Origin: Cordylochernes scorpioides
Taxonomy: Eukaryota; Arthropoda; Arachnida; Pseudoscorpiones; Chernetidae
Reading direction: 5' to 3'
Assembly: GCA_030710605.1 (NCBI GenBank)
Contig: CP092877.1
Span: 38,054,990 to 38,118,989, forward strand
DNA length: 64,000 bases
Made by a program: the position numbers and the translations under genes. Positions 42,411 to 53,364 of this stretch are shown here, in pieces (the stretch's first letter is position 1; each line of letters starts with the position of its first letter). The notes beneath the pieces were generated by a model that was given only the letters and a program-made list of their open reading frames with translations, did not search any database and was not told the DNA's origin.

Positions 42411-42975
42411 ACAAAAAAGAGGCTTATCCTGACCGTTTACATGAGCATTTTAGATGGTAGAGCGCCATCTAATGGAACGAAATACTACTAAACGTTGATA
42501 TAGACTTGTTCCAAGATAGAGGAAGGCGAAGACTAAAACGCTGATGATTCCACACTCGCCTTGTCAGTGATACGCTAACCTATGCACCATGAATTCGGTG
42601 GGCACTGGACATGCTTCAGACCTGTTGTTGGGTTCTGTGCTGCCTGGAGTATAGGAGCTCCATCTATGCTTTCTTCTGCGGTGAATCTTTATGAGACCGG
42701 TGGTCTTAATAAAGCTGTATATGTGTATGATATTTGTACAAAATATTATCTTGATAAATCAAGAAAAGCCAACAATGTACGCGTTTCGTACTGTTAACTC
42801 TTGTCAGCCTTGGTTCAGGCTGAACCTCAATGGCCAAATATTTGATCCAAGAGGCTTCCAGAGAAATCAATAAATTAGTAGTTAAGACAAAATTAGCGTA
42901 ATCACCCTTAACAGGTAAAAAAAAATAAAGAAAAAAGATAAGGTGTTGATATTAGGAATAAAAAAAATAGGTATA
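42411..42975. repeat. Decayed relative of the 41-kb foldback element
   Basis: The left end has GTAGAGCGCCATCTAATGGA. The right part has TTGATAAATCAAGAAAAGCC, a diverged CGCGTTTCG block and AAAAAGATAAGGTGTTGATA near 42945. Order and orientation match the 41-kb element, but the arms are diverged and the middle holds unrelated sequence (42530-42740). Confidence 0.6.
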
Positions 42976-42989
42976 TCCAGATTAAACAC

Positions 42990-43195
42990 TTATTTGAACA
43001 GTATTATGTTTTTCAAATTATATATATGGTTCCAAAATACCTTTACTAGAAGCCGCTCAAAGAGAGCAACCTAGCTAATAATATTTACAACAATGAATAA
43101 TATGTGAAGGTTATTCACGCATTAAAACAAAGTGTACTATACGGATTTCGATACCGGTTCATGGCTGTCGGGAATCGAGGGTTTTAACCACTTGT
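42990..43195 (-). repeat. tRNA-derived SINE-like unit (minus)
   Basis: The minus strand starts GTCGGTGCACAAGTGG, which resembles a pol III A box. It continues with a diverged B box (GGTATCGAAATC) and the body block GCTAGGTTGC shared with 41880-42085. Two inverted SINE-like units thus flank the decayed foldback element. Confidence 0.45.
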
Positions 43196-43326
43196 GCACC
43201 GACTTCTTATATATATATATATTATAAATAAAAATGAGATTTTCTGTTGATTTTGATTATCTTGAGAATTATGCAATGGTAATGCAGTCACGGCAAAAAT
43301 CTTTAAAGTATAATATTAAAAATAGT

Positions 43327-43560
43327 TTTGATCAGAGAATGCTTTGATTGAGCTGAAGGAATATACATATTAAAAAACATAATTTGATAAAAGTAATGCC
43401 TGGATTAAGGCGTAAGAATTAAAAAAAAAAATACAAAATTTACAAACGGTTTGAGCCGGCCATTGGGAAACAACAACAAATGGTTATATAAACAGAAAGC
43501 GCGACCTCTGGCGGTCGACTCAACATAATATTTGAATCTATGAAATATATATTTAAAATA
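43327..43560 (-). repeat. Repeat X, copy 1
   Basis: Its reverse complement matches 60885-61680 outside the insert there. Shared blocks include GACCGCCAGAGGTC, CCCAATGGCCGGCTC, CAGGCATTACTTTTATC and AATTGAGCT. No terminal structure is resolved and no protein is encoded. Confidence 0.65.
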
Positions 43561-44163
43561 AAATAACATTTTTAATAATACTCTATATAACATATATATT
43601 TTTAAACATATAGGGCATTGGAGCACCAAATATATTCAACAAAGGTGTTATATAGTTCGTGATATCTTCTTCTACAAATGAATCAATTCTCAACTGTCCA
43701 TTCTACGAAACAAATATTGGAAGGGCTTGACTCATCAGTGATGTCTGATGAACAAAGACCATTCCAATATTTATTCATAGCTGTATATAATCAGTAGGAA
43801 TTTAGTTTTTAATATATAAAGTATAAAAATGCTCCAATAGTTTTATTTGTTTAGTATATATTTTATTTTTAAATATAATTAAAACTATCCTAATATTATC
43901 TCAAACACAAGTGTGTTATCTTAAATTACAATTAAATGAATAAAACTCAACGAATTAACACTTAATCTTATTTTAGAAAAAAAAAACATTTATTTTTTTT
44001 TCTTACGCTGAAATAATCTGAGGGATATAAACACAAGAAAGTGAATTTAATTTAAAAAGGTCCTTTAATTCTATTTTTTTCGAGATCACGCCAAGTGGCC
44101 ACTTTACAGAGAGAACTCTTTTAAAAACTTTTCAAGCGTTCCAATTTAAGAAATTTCCTTGAA

Positions 44164-44575
44164 GAGATATACTCTATATAATCTTTTGAAAGTTTTCACT
44201 CAGCTCAGCTCTGTACCGGCTTTAGAGAACACACTTGAGAGCCGTAAAAAAGACCTTTTTTAATGATCAGAAAATATTTCAGTAAAAGCACCTATGGGAT
44301 TAAAAGTATTTTTTTCTTCTTATAATTGTGTTTATTTATGGTTTAATGTTGGTTAGTATACAGTAATATTATACTCTATATAATAATTTGAAAGTTTTCA
44401 CTCAGCTCTGTACCGTCTTTAGAGAACATATTTGAGAACCGTAAAAAAATACCTTTTTTTAATGATCAGAAAATATTTCAGATATGTGCTTTTACCTATG
44501 GGTTTGAAAGCTTTTTTTTATTCTTATAATTGTGTTGAGTTATGGTTAAATGTTGGTTAGTAATTTTGATAGGAT
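44164..44575. repeat. Tandem duplication of a ~200-bp unit
   Basis: Two adjacent copies (about 44164-44368 and 44369-44575) share TTGAAAGTTTTCACTCAGCT, TTTAGAGAAC and AATGATCAGAAAATATTTCA, and both end TTTAATGTTGGTTAGTA or similar. The copies are about 85-90% alike by eye. Function unknown; it lies just before gypsy-2. Confidence 0.75.
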
Positions 44576-44670
44576 AGTTTTGAATTTTATCTGTTGATTG
44601 GAAGTTGGTTTGGAAAAATATATATAGCTATAACAACTAATTGTAACTAGACTATATAACTAATATATAT

Positions 44671-45054
44671 TGTTACATCAATTTTAATGCGCCTTACATT
44701 TATTCAAAATATTCTATGATATTTAATATTTATTTAAAACAGAATATTTAGATTATCATCATCCCTTTTTATAGTTTCATTCCTTTTGTAATATTCATTG
44801 TACATATATCTTGATTGATTATTGGAGTGAGAGAGGACCTGAGGAGAGACTGCAGATCACAACCTACGAGGAAGACCACGAAGAAATAAATACAATAACT
44901 TTGAGAGGTTATTTATTTTTATTCAATTTTATTTATTTACTTTTACTTTTATTTATTTGCTTTGAACATGGAAACCCGCTCGGGAAACCTGTATAACACC
45001 AAGAAGGAAGAAACCAAGGTCGACGACCCCGCAAATCTGCAACTTGGTGCAACA
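44671..45054 (+). repeat. Gypsy-2 5' LTR, containing the gag start
   Basis: 384 bp. The gag ATG is at 44968, 87 bp before the LTR end, mirroring gypsy-1. A 61-codon upstream frame starting at 44811 is present in both LTR copies; because LTR copies are identical at insertion, that is not evidence of coding. Confidence 0.92.
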
Positions 45055-45056
45055 AT

Positions 45057-45083
45057 TGGTAGAGATGCTGGTTTCGAACCAGT
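45057..45083 (+). promoter_or_regulatory. Gypsy-2 primer-binding site with extended tRNA-like complementarity
   Basis: TGGTAGAGATGCTGG begins two bases after the LTR. The following bases contain GGTTTCGAACC, whose complement looks like a tRNA T-arm (GGTTCGAAACC). The complementarity may therefore run through the acceptor 3' strand into the T-arm. All of it is inside the gag frame. The tRNA identity is not known. Confidence 0.7.
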
Positions 45084-46081
45084 TGCTTTGAACCCCAATA
45101 TAGAAATTCCGAAATATGACGGGACAGAAGACCCTCGCCCATGGATAGAATCCCTCGAAGAGATTGGTTTCCTCTACCATTGGGCAGACTACATAATTGC
45201 CCATTATGCCGCCATGAACATGACGGGAAGCGCTAAAACCTGGTTGAATTTACACAAAGCTAGTTTCACGAGTTGGGAAAATATTAAAATCCGCCTCATT
45301 CAGGACTTTTCTCTGGACGCGAATAAAGAAGAACTTAGAATGAAGCTTAGCAGAATGCAATACTGGAATGAACCAGCAATCAGGTTTGCGGAGGACATCT
45401 TAGTGTTGTGCAACAAGGTTCGAATCGAACATGTAATTGGAGGACTGAAAAAAGATTACTCATTCGCGCTCTACCTAAACCCTCCTAAAACGACCGATGA
45501 ACTTCTTGTCGTGTGCAAAAAAATGGATTCTTTTGAGAAGAAGTATCGGGAACGCGTGTGGAGAAATCCAGAAGCCTATATAACGGTCCACGCTATTCTA
45601 GACCCCAACAACAATCGAGGAACGTGCCGCCAACTGCCACACGAAACTATCAGACCACTTCCAGGCCCCAGGCCCCTGCTTCCAAATATCACAAGAACGA
45701 CTCCCCTCCTACTCCCAGGCAGTATCGAAACAACTTGCCCCAGCCCTCTACCCCTTGACGTCCTTATAATCCAAACTTTGTGCCAAAACCAAACCTTCAG
45801 AGAAACACCTACAATAAAAGCCAAGAAGCGAGCAAAAATAGGACGGAAGATGGAAGACCAATCTGCTTCAAATGTAACAAGCCAGGGCACGTGGCCCGTT
45901 ATTGTAGGGTCAAGTTTATAAGAATCCTAGAAGAGGATCCAACAGCTACCCAAGAGAAGGTCGAAGAGAAATTCCAAATCAATGATATATAAGAGAAATC
46001 AGGACCTCGGCTTTATGCTGATGTATGTCATAGCACACAGACAAATATTCCTACTCGGAATAGATATTCCGTGTTGGAAGA

Positions 46082-46091
46082 TTTAAACTAA
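46082..46091 (+). other. -1 ribosomal frameshift site, conserved from gypsy-1
   Basis: T TTA AAC (46082-46088) directly followed by TAA, identical to gypsy-1 although flanking bases differ. Downstream CGCCT and AGGCG blocks can pair across about 20 bases and could form a stimulatory hairpin. Confidence 0.8.
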
Positions 46092-49000
46092 GCGTCGCGC
46101 CTGAATCCGTCAATCAAAGCAAGGCGACCATAAACGGAATCAAGAAGTTGGACCCTAAATACAAATTAAAATTAATGTGTACAAAATAGGGACTTTTGAA
46201 GCTTTGGTTGATACAGGCGCTGACCTCTCAGTAGTCGACCTCAGAACGGCCCTCGATACAGGCCATGGTATAAGTAAACTCGCAAAAATCTGTGCAGGAC
46301 CCGATGGAAAAAAAATTGGTTATGGTAGGAAGTATATTTTTAAATATAAAATTGATGACGAAGCATTATAAAACAACTTTGTGATATTGAAAACGCATTT
46401 ACGGACATTAATATTTGGAAGAGATTTTCTTAAGAAAATGAACGCGAAAATAGATTGTAAGCAAGAAACTATAAAATACGATTTGACGAATGATCATGAC
46501 GAAAGCAATTTTGAAATGTTGAAAATAAAGAGTGCCAAGGATTCCATTGTACCGATATGTTCCATTAAATTGATCAAGGCATTGGTAGAAACAGAGGATG
46601 GGGAATATATTATCGAGGAGAGCAGCAAAATGTTTCAAACAAATGGACTTCGTCTAGCAAGAAGCTTCATCAATGTTATAAATAGAGAAACACATATCTG
46701 GATAACGAATCCGTATCCTCGACCGTTAAAAATAATGAAAAACCAAACATTGACTTTTGGAAGTAGTCCAGCGAAAATAAATGTGAATCGAGAAAGAGAG
46801 GTCGAAGAGAACGAAGAACCTAGATTCCAAATAAACGAAAATATTTCACCAAAGGATAAGAAGGAGTTAAAACAAGTTTTAGAAAGGTATGGAGATCTGT
46901 TTTCGTCGAGATTAGGAAAAACCAATTTGGCAAAACATCGAATAGACACAGAAGACGCGAAGCCAATTAAACACAAGCCTTACAGGGTAAATGCTAAAGA
47001 ACGAGATATTATAAAAGTGCAAATTGATGAGATGCTTACAGAAGGCACAATTAGGCCATCTTCTAGTCCCTGGTCTTTTCCAGTAATATTTGTCAGGAAA
47101 CGAGATGGTAAATACAGATTTTGTGTGGACTACAGAAAACTGAATAATGTGACAGTGAAAGATGTCTATCCGATCCCTAGAATTGACGAAGTTATGGATC
47201 CTCTCCAAGGATCTACATACTTCTCAGCAATAGACCTCAGATCTGGATATTGGCAAGTTGAATTCGAAGAAAGAGACAAAGAGAAAACAGCTTTCACTAC
47301 AGCGCATGGATTATATGAATTCAACGTGATGCCTTTTTTGAATTTGTAACGCGCCTGCTACCTTTGAGAGAAATATGGAGAATATTCTCGGAAATCTGAG
47401 ATGGCAAATTTGTTTGTGTTATCTGGATGATGTTATCATATATAGCCCGGATTTTCCAACGCACCTCAAAAGACTCGAAGCTGTTTTTAGATGTTTTCGT
47501 GAATTTAATTTAAGGTTAAACGACAAAAAATGCCGATTTGCTTTTGAAGAATTGGAGATTCTCGGCTATATAACGAGAAAACATGGTATAAAACCAGTGG
47601 AACATAACACCAAAGCTGTCAGAAATTTTCCTCGGCCCACAAAGGTCAAAGAAGTACAATCCTTTTTGGGAATATGCTCATATATTTTTATAGAAAATAT
47701 ATCAAAGATTTCTCAAAAATTGCTGACCCTTTGACCAACCTTATTTTAAAAAAGTGTATCATTTACCTGGACAGAAAGGCAAGAGCAAGCGTTTCAAACC
47801 CTAAAAACAGCACTATTAAGTCCACCAATTTTAGGTCACTTCAATCCAAATGTACCTACTTATATTCACACTGATGCGTCCAACATCGGCATAGGTGCAA
47901 CACTTGTCCAAGACATCGGTGAAGAGAAGGTGATCTCATATCTGAGTCGTACCCTAAGTAAAGCGGAACAAAATTATTCAATCACTGAAAAAGAATGTCT
48001 GGCCGTTGTCTAGGTCAATGTCAAAATTACGGCCCTACCTTTATGGAAGACACTTTAAAATAGTAACAGACCATCACGCCTTATGCTGGCTCAAGAACTT
48101 GAAGGATCCAACAGGTTGATTGGCAAGATGGGCATTAAAAATCCAAGAATATGACTTCGATATAATGCATAAATCAGGAAAGAAGCATCTGGACGCCGAT
48201 GGCTTATCTAGGGGACCCTTACCAGAAACTGATTGGGATGAGGATTTTGAAAGGCTATTTTTAAATCAAATAACAGACGAAGAGGATAAGTTTATCGAAA
48301 GTGTTAAGAAAAACCTTAATGGAAGTAGGCGATCAATTGCGCAAAACTTTAAAGAAGAAGATGGATGCCTTTTTAAGAAAAACCCGAACCCTGAAGGCAG
48401 GGCGTGGTTGCTTGTGGTTCCAGAGAAGAAAAAGAGAGAAATTATGAGAGAATATCACAATAATATGTCGAATGGCCATCTGGGTGTCGCCAGAACCATG
48501 TACCGAATAAAGAGTTATACTTTTGGCCATCCATGCTAAAGGATGTCTCAGAATTCGTTAAGACATGTCACCTTTGCCAAAGTGGGAAAGGCTCAAACCA
48601 ATTACCTTCTGGACTACTACAGCCCATTCCCCCAGCCAACTTTCCTTTCGAAAGAATTGGAATTGACTTTGTTGGTCCATTGCCATCTACGAAAAACAGG
48701 AAAAAATGGATAATCGTGCTGACGGACTACTACACTAGATATGCAGAAACAAGAGCAGTCTTGGAAGCAACAGTGAAAAAGGTTTCAAAAATTCTAGTAG
48801 AGAATATTTTTCTCCGGCACGGAGCCCCACAATATCTTATTAGTGACAAGGGGTCTCAATTTACCAGTAATTTAATGAAAGAGGTGATGAAAATGTGCAA
48901 GATTAAACATTGGTTCACAACGAGCTATCATCTCCAGACTAATGGATTGACAGAGCGGTTAAATGGAACATTGATAAATATGCTCAGTATGTATGTGAAC

Positions 49001-49558
49001 ACTGATCAGAAGAATTGGGACGAAATACTCCCGTTCATCACTCACGCTTACAATACTACAATTCAGGAAACCACAGGATATTCTTCCTTTTTCCTGATGT
49101 TTGGAAGAGAACACACGTCTCTTTTGGACGGCAGGAATATCTCGGTGGACATTGACAAAGATGCTTATGATGAATACATAAAAACATTACTTAGACAAAA
49201 TAGGCAGAACAAGAAAATTAGTTATTAACAACACAATGAAGACTCAAGAAAGAATGAAAAAGAACTATGACAAGAAACACATGGAAAGAAGCTACGAACC
49301 AGGAGAATTAGTAGCAGTTTGGACACCAATTAGGAAAATAGGAAAGTGTGAGAAACTTCTGAGAAAATATTTTGGTCCATATAGAATATTGAAAAGATGT
49401 CTAGCGTCAATTATCTAATAGAACCGAAAGATAATCCGGGCCAAAACCCTCTGATAGTTCGTGTTTCAAGAATCAAGCCTTATTATGAGAGAATGGATGA
49501 GGTCATTCACGAGGACGTAACAACCTCTGGAGAGGGGGAAGTGTTAGATCAATTTTAA
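46092..49558 (+). pseudogene. pol: Gypsy-2 pol (protease, RT, RNase H, integrase), multiply frameshifted
   Basis: Protease: VDTGADLSVVD with the active site at 46210, reached after a one-base loss near 46170. RT: 46381-47734, with [30 protein letters not shown] and CYLDDVII (YLDD at 47420-47431); a lesion near 47337 destroys the PFG motif and shifts phase. RNase H: about 47860-48220, broken near 47690, 48010 and 48117. Integrase: HHCC finger (48440-48590), catalytic LTDYYTRYAE, SDKGSQF and TERLNGT, and the GPY/F motif FGPYRIL near 49372. The last stop (49556-49558) is inside the 3' LTR. The domain set is complete but unusable. Confidence 0.88.
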
Positions 49559-49925
49559 TGTGCCTTACATTTATTCAAAATATTCTATGATATTTAATAT
49601 TTATTTAAAACAGAATATTTAGATTATCATCATCCCTTTTTATAGTTTCATTCCTTTTGTAATATTCATTGTACATATATCTTGATTGATCATTGGAGTG
49701 AGAGAGGACCTGAGGAGAGACTGCAGATCACGACCTACGAGGAAGACCACGAAGGAATAAATACAATAACTTTGAAAGGCAATTTATTTTTATTCAATTT
49801 TATTTATTTACTTTTACTTTTATTTATTTGCTTTGAGCATGGAAACCCGCTCGGGAAACATGTATAACACCAAGAAGGAAGAAATCAAGGTCGACGACCC
49901 CGCAAAGCTGCAACTTGGTGCACCA
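49542..49925 (+). repeat. Gypsy-2 3' LTR
   Basis: 384 bp, directly after the purine tract GGAGAGGGGGAAG (49529-49541). About 13 differences from the 5' LTR by eye, including changes in both terminal motifs. Confidence 0.92.
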
Positions 49926-50034
49926 ATATAATAATTATATATATTAGGATCAGACATAGTATAGCCACGCTTAATAGATTAAAACAAGAAGTAGGTGAAT
50001 AGCGTGGTAAGGTTCTTTATTTCGCACAACAAGC

Positions 50035-50061
50035 TTTCGGGCATCAGCTGCCCTTCATCAG
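50035..50061 (-). ncRNA. Hammerhead-ribozyme-like core in the Penelope-like 3' UTR
   Basis: The minus strand reads CTGATGA, one A, a perfect 5-bp stem (GGGCA/TGCCC) with a 5-base loop, then GAAA. CUGANGA, helix II and GAAA form the conserved hammerhead core. The extra A between core and helix II departs from the strict consensus. Stem III and the NUH cleavage site are not certain. Known Penelope-like elements carry hammerhead motifs, which fits the context. Confidence 0.5.
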
Positions 50062-50227
50062 GTATAATGCATGACTAGAAAGAGTGAACCGATATATATA
50101 TGCAGTGAATTAGCATAAAAGAAACTAACTAAGATCTATTTAAAAATTAAGAAAATTTACATATGAAACTGAAGAGAAAAGTATGAAATTTGTGAAAAAA
50201 TAAACTAAGAAATTTGTATAAGGTGAA

Positions 50228-50512
50228 TTAAAGGTAAAGCACGGGAAGAAAGGATAAAAAAACAAGAAAACGTAGGTATCTAGGCATGATAAAAGGAATA
50301 AAGAGGCAAAAAAGGATATCAGTGACTAAGATTAGAAAAAACAGTATATTGGGGGGGGGGGGGAGATCTATTTTTCTGTTGAAACTAGGGACAGAGCTGG
50401 ACACAAGAGCTTCAAGGACCAAACGTTGATATTTGTTCTTAACATCACTATATACCGGGATCGTGTTGCTTAAATTAAAAGAATGGTTGAATTCGTTGCT
50501 GTGTTGGTATTT
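50228..50512 (-). pseudogene. Penelope-like endonuclease carboxy-terminal remnant
   Basis: The minus-strand frame after a TGA at 50513-50515 reads HSNEFNHSFNLSNTIPVYSD, then KYQRLVLEALVSSSVPSFNR and KIDLP. This is the tail following the GIY-YIG core, where a conserved Glu (LLEA) and the NR.....LP motif occur in Penelope-like proteins. The upstream core and RT are absent. The later part of the frame (after KIDLP) crosses the homopolymer G run and is probably not coding. Confidence 0.6.
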
Positions 50513-50614
50513 TCACCTACTTCCTGTTTTAATTTTATATATTAATAGTTACATAGGCAAGGCAACTAGAGAAGACTATGATCAAGTGTGATTGGTCGAA
50601 GTATCTTTAATTTA

Positions 50615-50665
50615 AATAACTATGAATGCCGGCCAGGTAGCCTCTATCTTTACGATAACTAATTA
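50615..50665 (+). repeat. Retroelement 3'-end motif shared with 60602-60640
   Basis: ATGAATGCCGGCCAGG followed by CCTCTATCTT occurs here and at 60602. At 60.6 kb it directly follows a hammerhead-like core and an AATAAA, so it is probably the terminal sequence of the same or a related Penelope-like family. Confidence 0.5.
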
Positions 50666-51138
50666 TATATTATAACAATCGAAATGTTTACCATTTGCCC
50701 AACACACTCCCATAATAATTATAAAAACCTTTATAATGTGTGGAAATACATACAAAAAATATTATATTCATATAGATAGATATATAACACTCCTTAAACC
50801 CTTGTGTGCTAAAGTTTTACTGAAAGAGATCTAAAGGACCCATTGTTTCAAGGTAACACATACTAATGTCCAGGTCCATAACAAAATATCGACTTAATTT
50901 TAAAACATTTTACCTTGAAATTGGCGACAGATTATTCATTATTATTCCTAGTACACGTGGTACAGGCCATGATAATCATGGTGAGTAGAAGAAGGCAACT
51001 GATTTTACTGTAAGTGCACCACAATGCACCACATTTTACAAATGTGCCAGAGCGTCGTTTGTTTACCTGCACTTGCTGGTGGGGTTCGACTTCTGCAAGA
51101 ATTGGGAGCTTTTGGAGAAATTATTTTAATCAGAAAAA

Positions 51139-51215
51139 AGTGCCCAATGCGGGAATCGAACCCGGGTCGTAGCGGTCGAAAACCATCCTTCCACCGACAC
51201 CCCAGTGATGCGCTT
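51139..51215 (-). repeat. tRNA-derived SINE head (minus)
   Basis: The minus strand contains GTGTCGGTGGAAGG, then GACCCGGGTTCGATTCCCGC followed by a T run after GGGCAC. The second is an excellent B box/T-arm. A full cloverleaf is not possible, so it is a SINE head rather than a tRNA gene. GCATTGG.CAC is shared with the unit at 41880. Confidence 0.55.
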
Positions 51216-51352
51216 AAACGTCAGACAGTACAATCTCACCACACGATAGATTAATAAGTGCTATATTCATATAAATATCAAATACCAACCTGTCATTAAA
51301 ATTTTCACCAATGCTCTACATTATTATTTTGCTATCAAAACAACAACAACAA

Positions 51353-52148
51353 CAAAAAGCTTTTATTAGGGTCCATTGCCCTGTATGGATTCGCCATAAA
51401 ACAACGAAAATAATACAGTAATTTTTTCCCCTTTCCCCATGTGCACGTTAGCCTTTTTTTTTAAAAGGATTTATTTACACATCTGTTCTAAAACTTTCCT
51501 GACTACCGTCTTTTGCGTATGAATCTATTTACAATTGATCTATAGAAATTATAGAGTTCTATTGCTATAATTTTCTTTTTTGAAATAGTTCTCAGCGTCT
51601 TCAGTGGGTTGCTATATCTACAGAAGTTGTTTTTAAGAGCTTTTTCTCTTTCTTTCCCCGAATATATTTTGCAATCTTAATTCTATAACTGTCCTAATAA
51701 ATACACCTATATTACGAATAACCGAAATATTCAGTAAATATTCGAGCTACAATCAGTAGAATATACAATAGTTGTACAATTTAGATAAAAATAGGAATTA
51801 TATTCATTGAAGAGAGCAACAAAAAAGCGATTTCCAAATGTGGAAAGAAAAAAAAAACAGACGATCAAACACGCAAGGTATGCAGACGATCCTTCATGTC
51901 AGCTGTCAGCATGCATAAACTGTCTTCATTGTCAAACCTCCTCCATACATTATGTCACCAATCGCTGTCTATAGCCCACTCTGTGTGTGATGTCTATTTT
52001 CATATCGTTCACTGAAATGACTTTGAGATGAAGAGTAAAGCCAGTTCAATTTCTATTTCATTACCTATGTAAATAACACAAGATGATTATTACCTTACCA
52101 AATTGGGAGAATCTGTATGGGGCAAGTCCCTAATAAAGGCTTTTGTGT
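51353..52148. repeat. Putative inverted-repeat element, ~800 bp
   Basis: Imperfect inverted repeats of about 40 bp at the ends: AAAGCTTTTATTAGGG...GCCCTGTATGGATTC on the left, and the complement of GAATCTGTATGGGGCAAG...CCCTAATAAAGGCTTTT on the right, about 75% matching by eye. The interior is AT-rich without a transposase. No target duplication is resolved. Confidence 0.45.
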
Positions 52149-53364
52149 GTGTATATCGTTCACTGAATATTATATATAAAAAAGAATTTGACCAAAAGGT
52201 ATCATCATCATTAAGGTGGTAATTGATAATTTTTTCAAAGATTGATTACTCTAGTAATAATGTGTTTCTTATATAAAATATTACCTGAACACACACACAC
52301 ATTAGATTATTGTTTAAATGTTACAGAAAATTAATAAAATATTTAAACTTAAAATTGTGACTTTGTGAATTAAAAATATAAATTATTGTTTTTAAACTTT
52401 ATACCTTACACAAAATGGTGTCGCTATTATATAATCGTTTTATTTTTTACCGTTAAAATTAACTATTAAAGAACAATTTATCCTTTTAATATTTATAAAT
52501 ATGTAAAAAAATCATTATGATTCATTAATAAAACAAAAATTGATTTGAAAATAAAACAAAAACAACATACGACAAACAAATTTAGTGTCCAACAAAATAA
52601 AATAAAAAGTTCGTCATATTCGAAAAAAATACGTCTATATTTTAAATACAGTACCACGATGCTCTAAAAAATATTGCACACTGATTGTAGAACTAAATAC
52701 TGATTGGTTGATTAAAGTCATATGACCGTAGAGAATCAATCAGGGGGCTAATAACACGGACGCCATATTTACCTAATATTACCAAAAAAGAGGCACCTAT
52801 CCCTTTAAAATGTAATATAACAATATTTTTTCGATTCCTACGTAAAGCATGCAAATTAAGGGGAGTCAAATTTCACAATACTAGCTTCGGAAAATTCGAT
52901 AAAAGCTAATCATTTTTTAGGCTATGACCTTCATCTGTACAGGGGCGGCTTCGATTTTATAACATCCTTAGAGATATGTTATGAAATCAGTCGAAAATGA
53001 CAAAAAGGGTTCATGCTAGCAAAGTGGTAGCGCAAAGTTCTAATTCAGAAACCAATGCTATTTTTCGGAAGGATATGGCATTCCTGTACCAAAAACGGGG
53101 TAACTGTCCCTTTAAGATATTTACGTTCATTATTTATATACAAATATATAGTTTATATACACTACTGGCCTATTATAAATCCCGAACCAGGAATAAATGC
53201 AAATCAAAAAGTGGTATTGGTAAAATGCCTTATAATGGGAATAATAAGTGATTTTTTCAAGAGGTTTCATGGTATGAATCCTGATTGGTACAAAGAAGAA
53301 CCACCTCTTGGAACGATAGCAGCACTTTGAGCCTAAGAATTGAGTCAAAGAGAAATAAGATGAT
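52149..53364. other. AT-rich interval without features
   Basis: No supported gene. Two overlapping short plus-strand frames near 52997-53330 have no motifs. A short CA microsatellite lies near 52288. Confidence 0.45.

Larger units (their letters stand above)
44968..46091 (+). pseudogene. gag: Gypsy-2 gag, frameshifted
   Basis: Starts METRSGN at 44968 inside the LTR and stays open through the capsid-like half (PKYDGTEDPRPW, 45112 onward), close to gypsy-1. An insertion near 45555 shifts phase before the proline-rich linker. The linker phase has a stop near 45756 and another (TAA) at 45990-45992. The CCHC knuckle CFKCNKPGHVARYC is at 45864-45905 in the shifted phase. Relative to gypsy-1, about 24 bases are missing near 45417. 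The gag-phase stop 46089-46091 abuts the slippery heptamer. Confidence 0.85.
44671..49925 (+). mobile_element. Gypsy-2: Ty3/gypsy retrotransposon related to gypsy-1
   Basis: LTRs 44671-45054 and 49542-49925 (384 bp each) start TGTTA and end TGCAACA or TGCACCA, flanked by ATAT (44667-44670, 49926-49929). The inside has the same gene order and close protein similarity to gypsy-1, without a nested insertion. Many frameshifts and stops show that it is dead. By eye the LTRs differ at about 13 of 384 sites, so it is older than gypsy-1. The non-gag part of the LTR is largely different from that of gypsy-1, while the ends, priming sites and coding plan are conserved. Confidence 0.95.
49976..50540 (-). 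mobile_element. Penelope-like element 3' fragment (minus)
   Basis: The minus strand carries the tail of a GIY-YIG endonuclease protein, a G-run, a 3' UTR, a hammerhead-like core and an AATAAA-type signal (CGAAATAAAGAACC). The two ends are inverted copies of each other over about 25 bp (TTCACCTACTTC.TGTTTTAA). This suggests that an inverted piece of the 3' end was joined to the truncated 5' end, as often seen in Penelope-like insertions. The element starts 50 bp after gypsy-2. Confidence 0.65.

Noticed and set aside
44811-44996. Upstream frame in the gypsy-2 LTR, also present at 49682-49867
   Set aside because: The two occurrences are the two LTRs of one element, so similarity does not show coding selection. 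The tail is a leucine/phenylalanine run from T-rich sequence.
51139-51215. tRNA gene candidate on the minus strand
   Set aside because: The T-arm-like sequence is present but the acceptor stem and D-arm do not pair; a SINE head is more likely.
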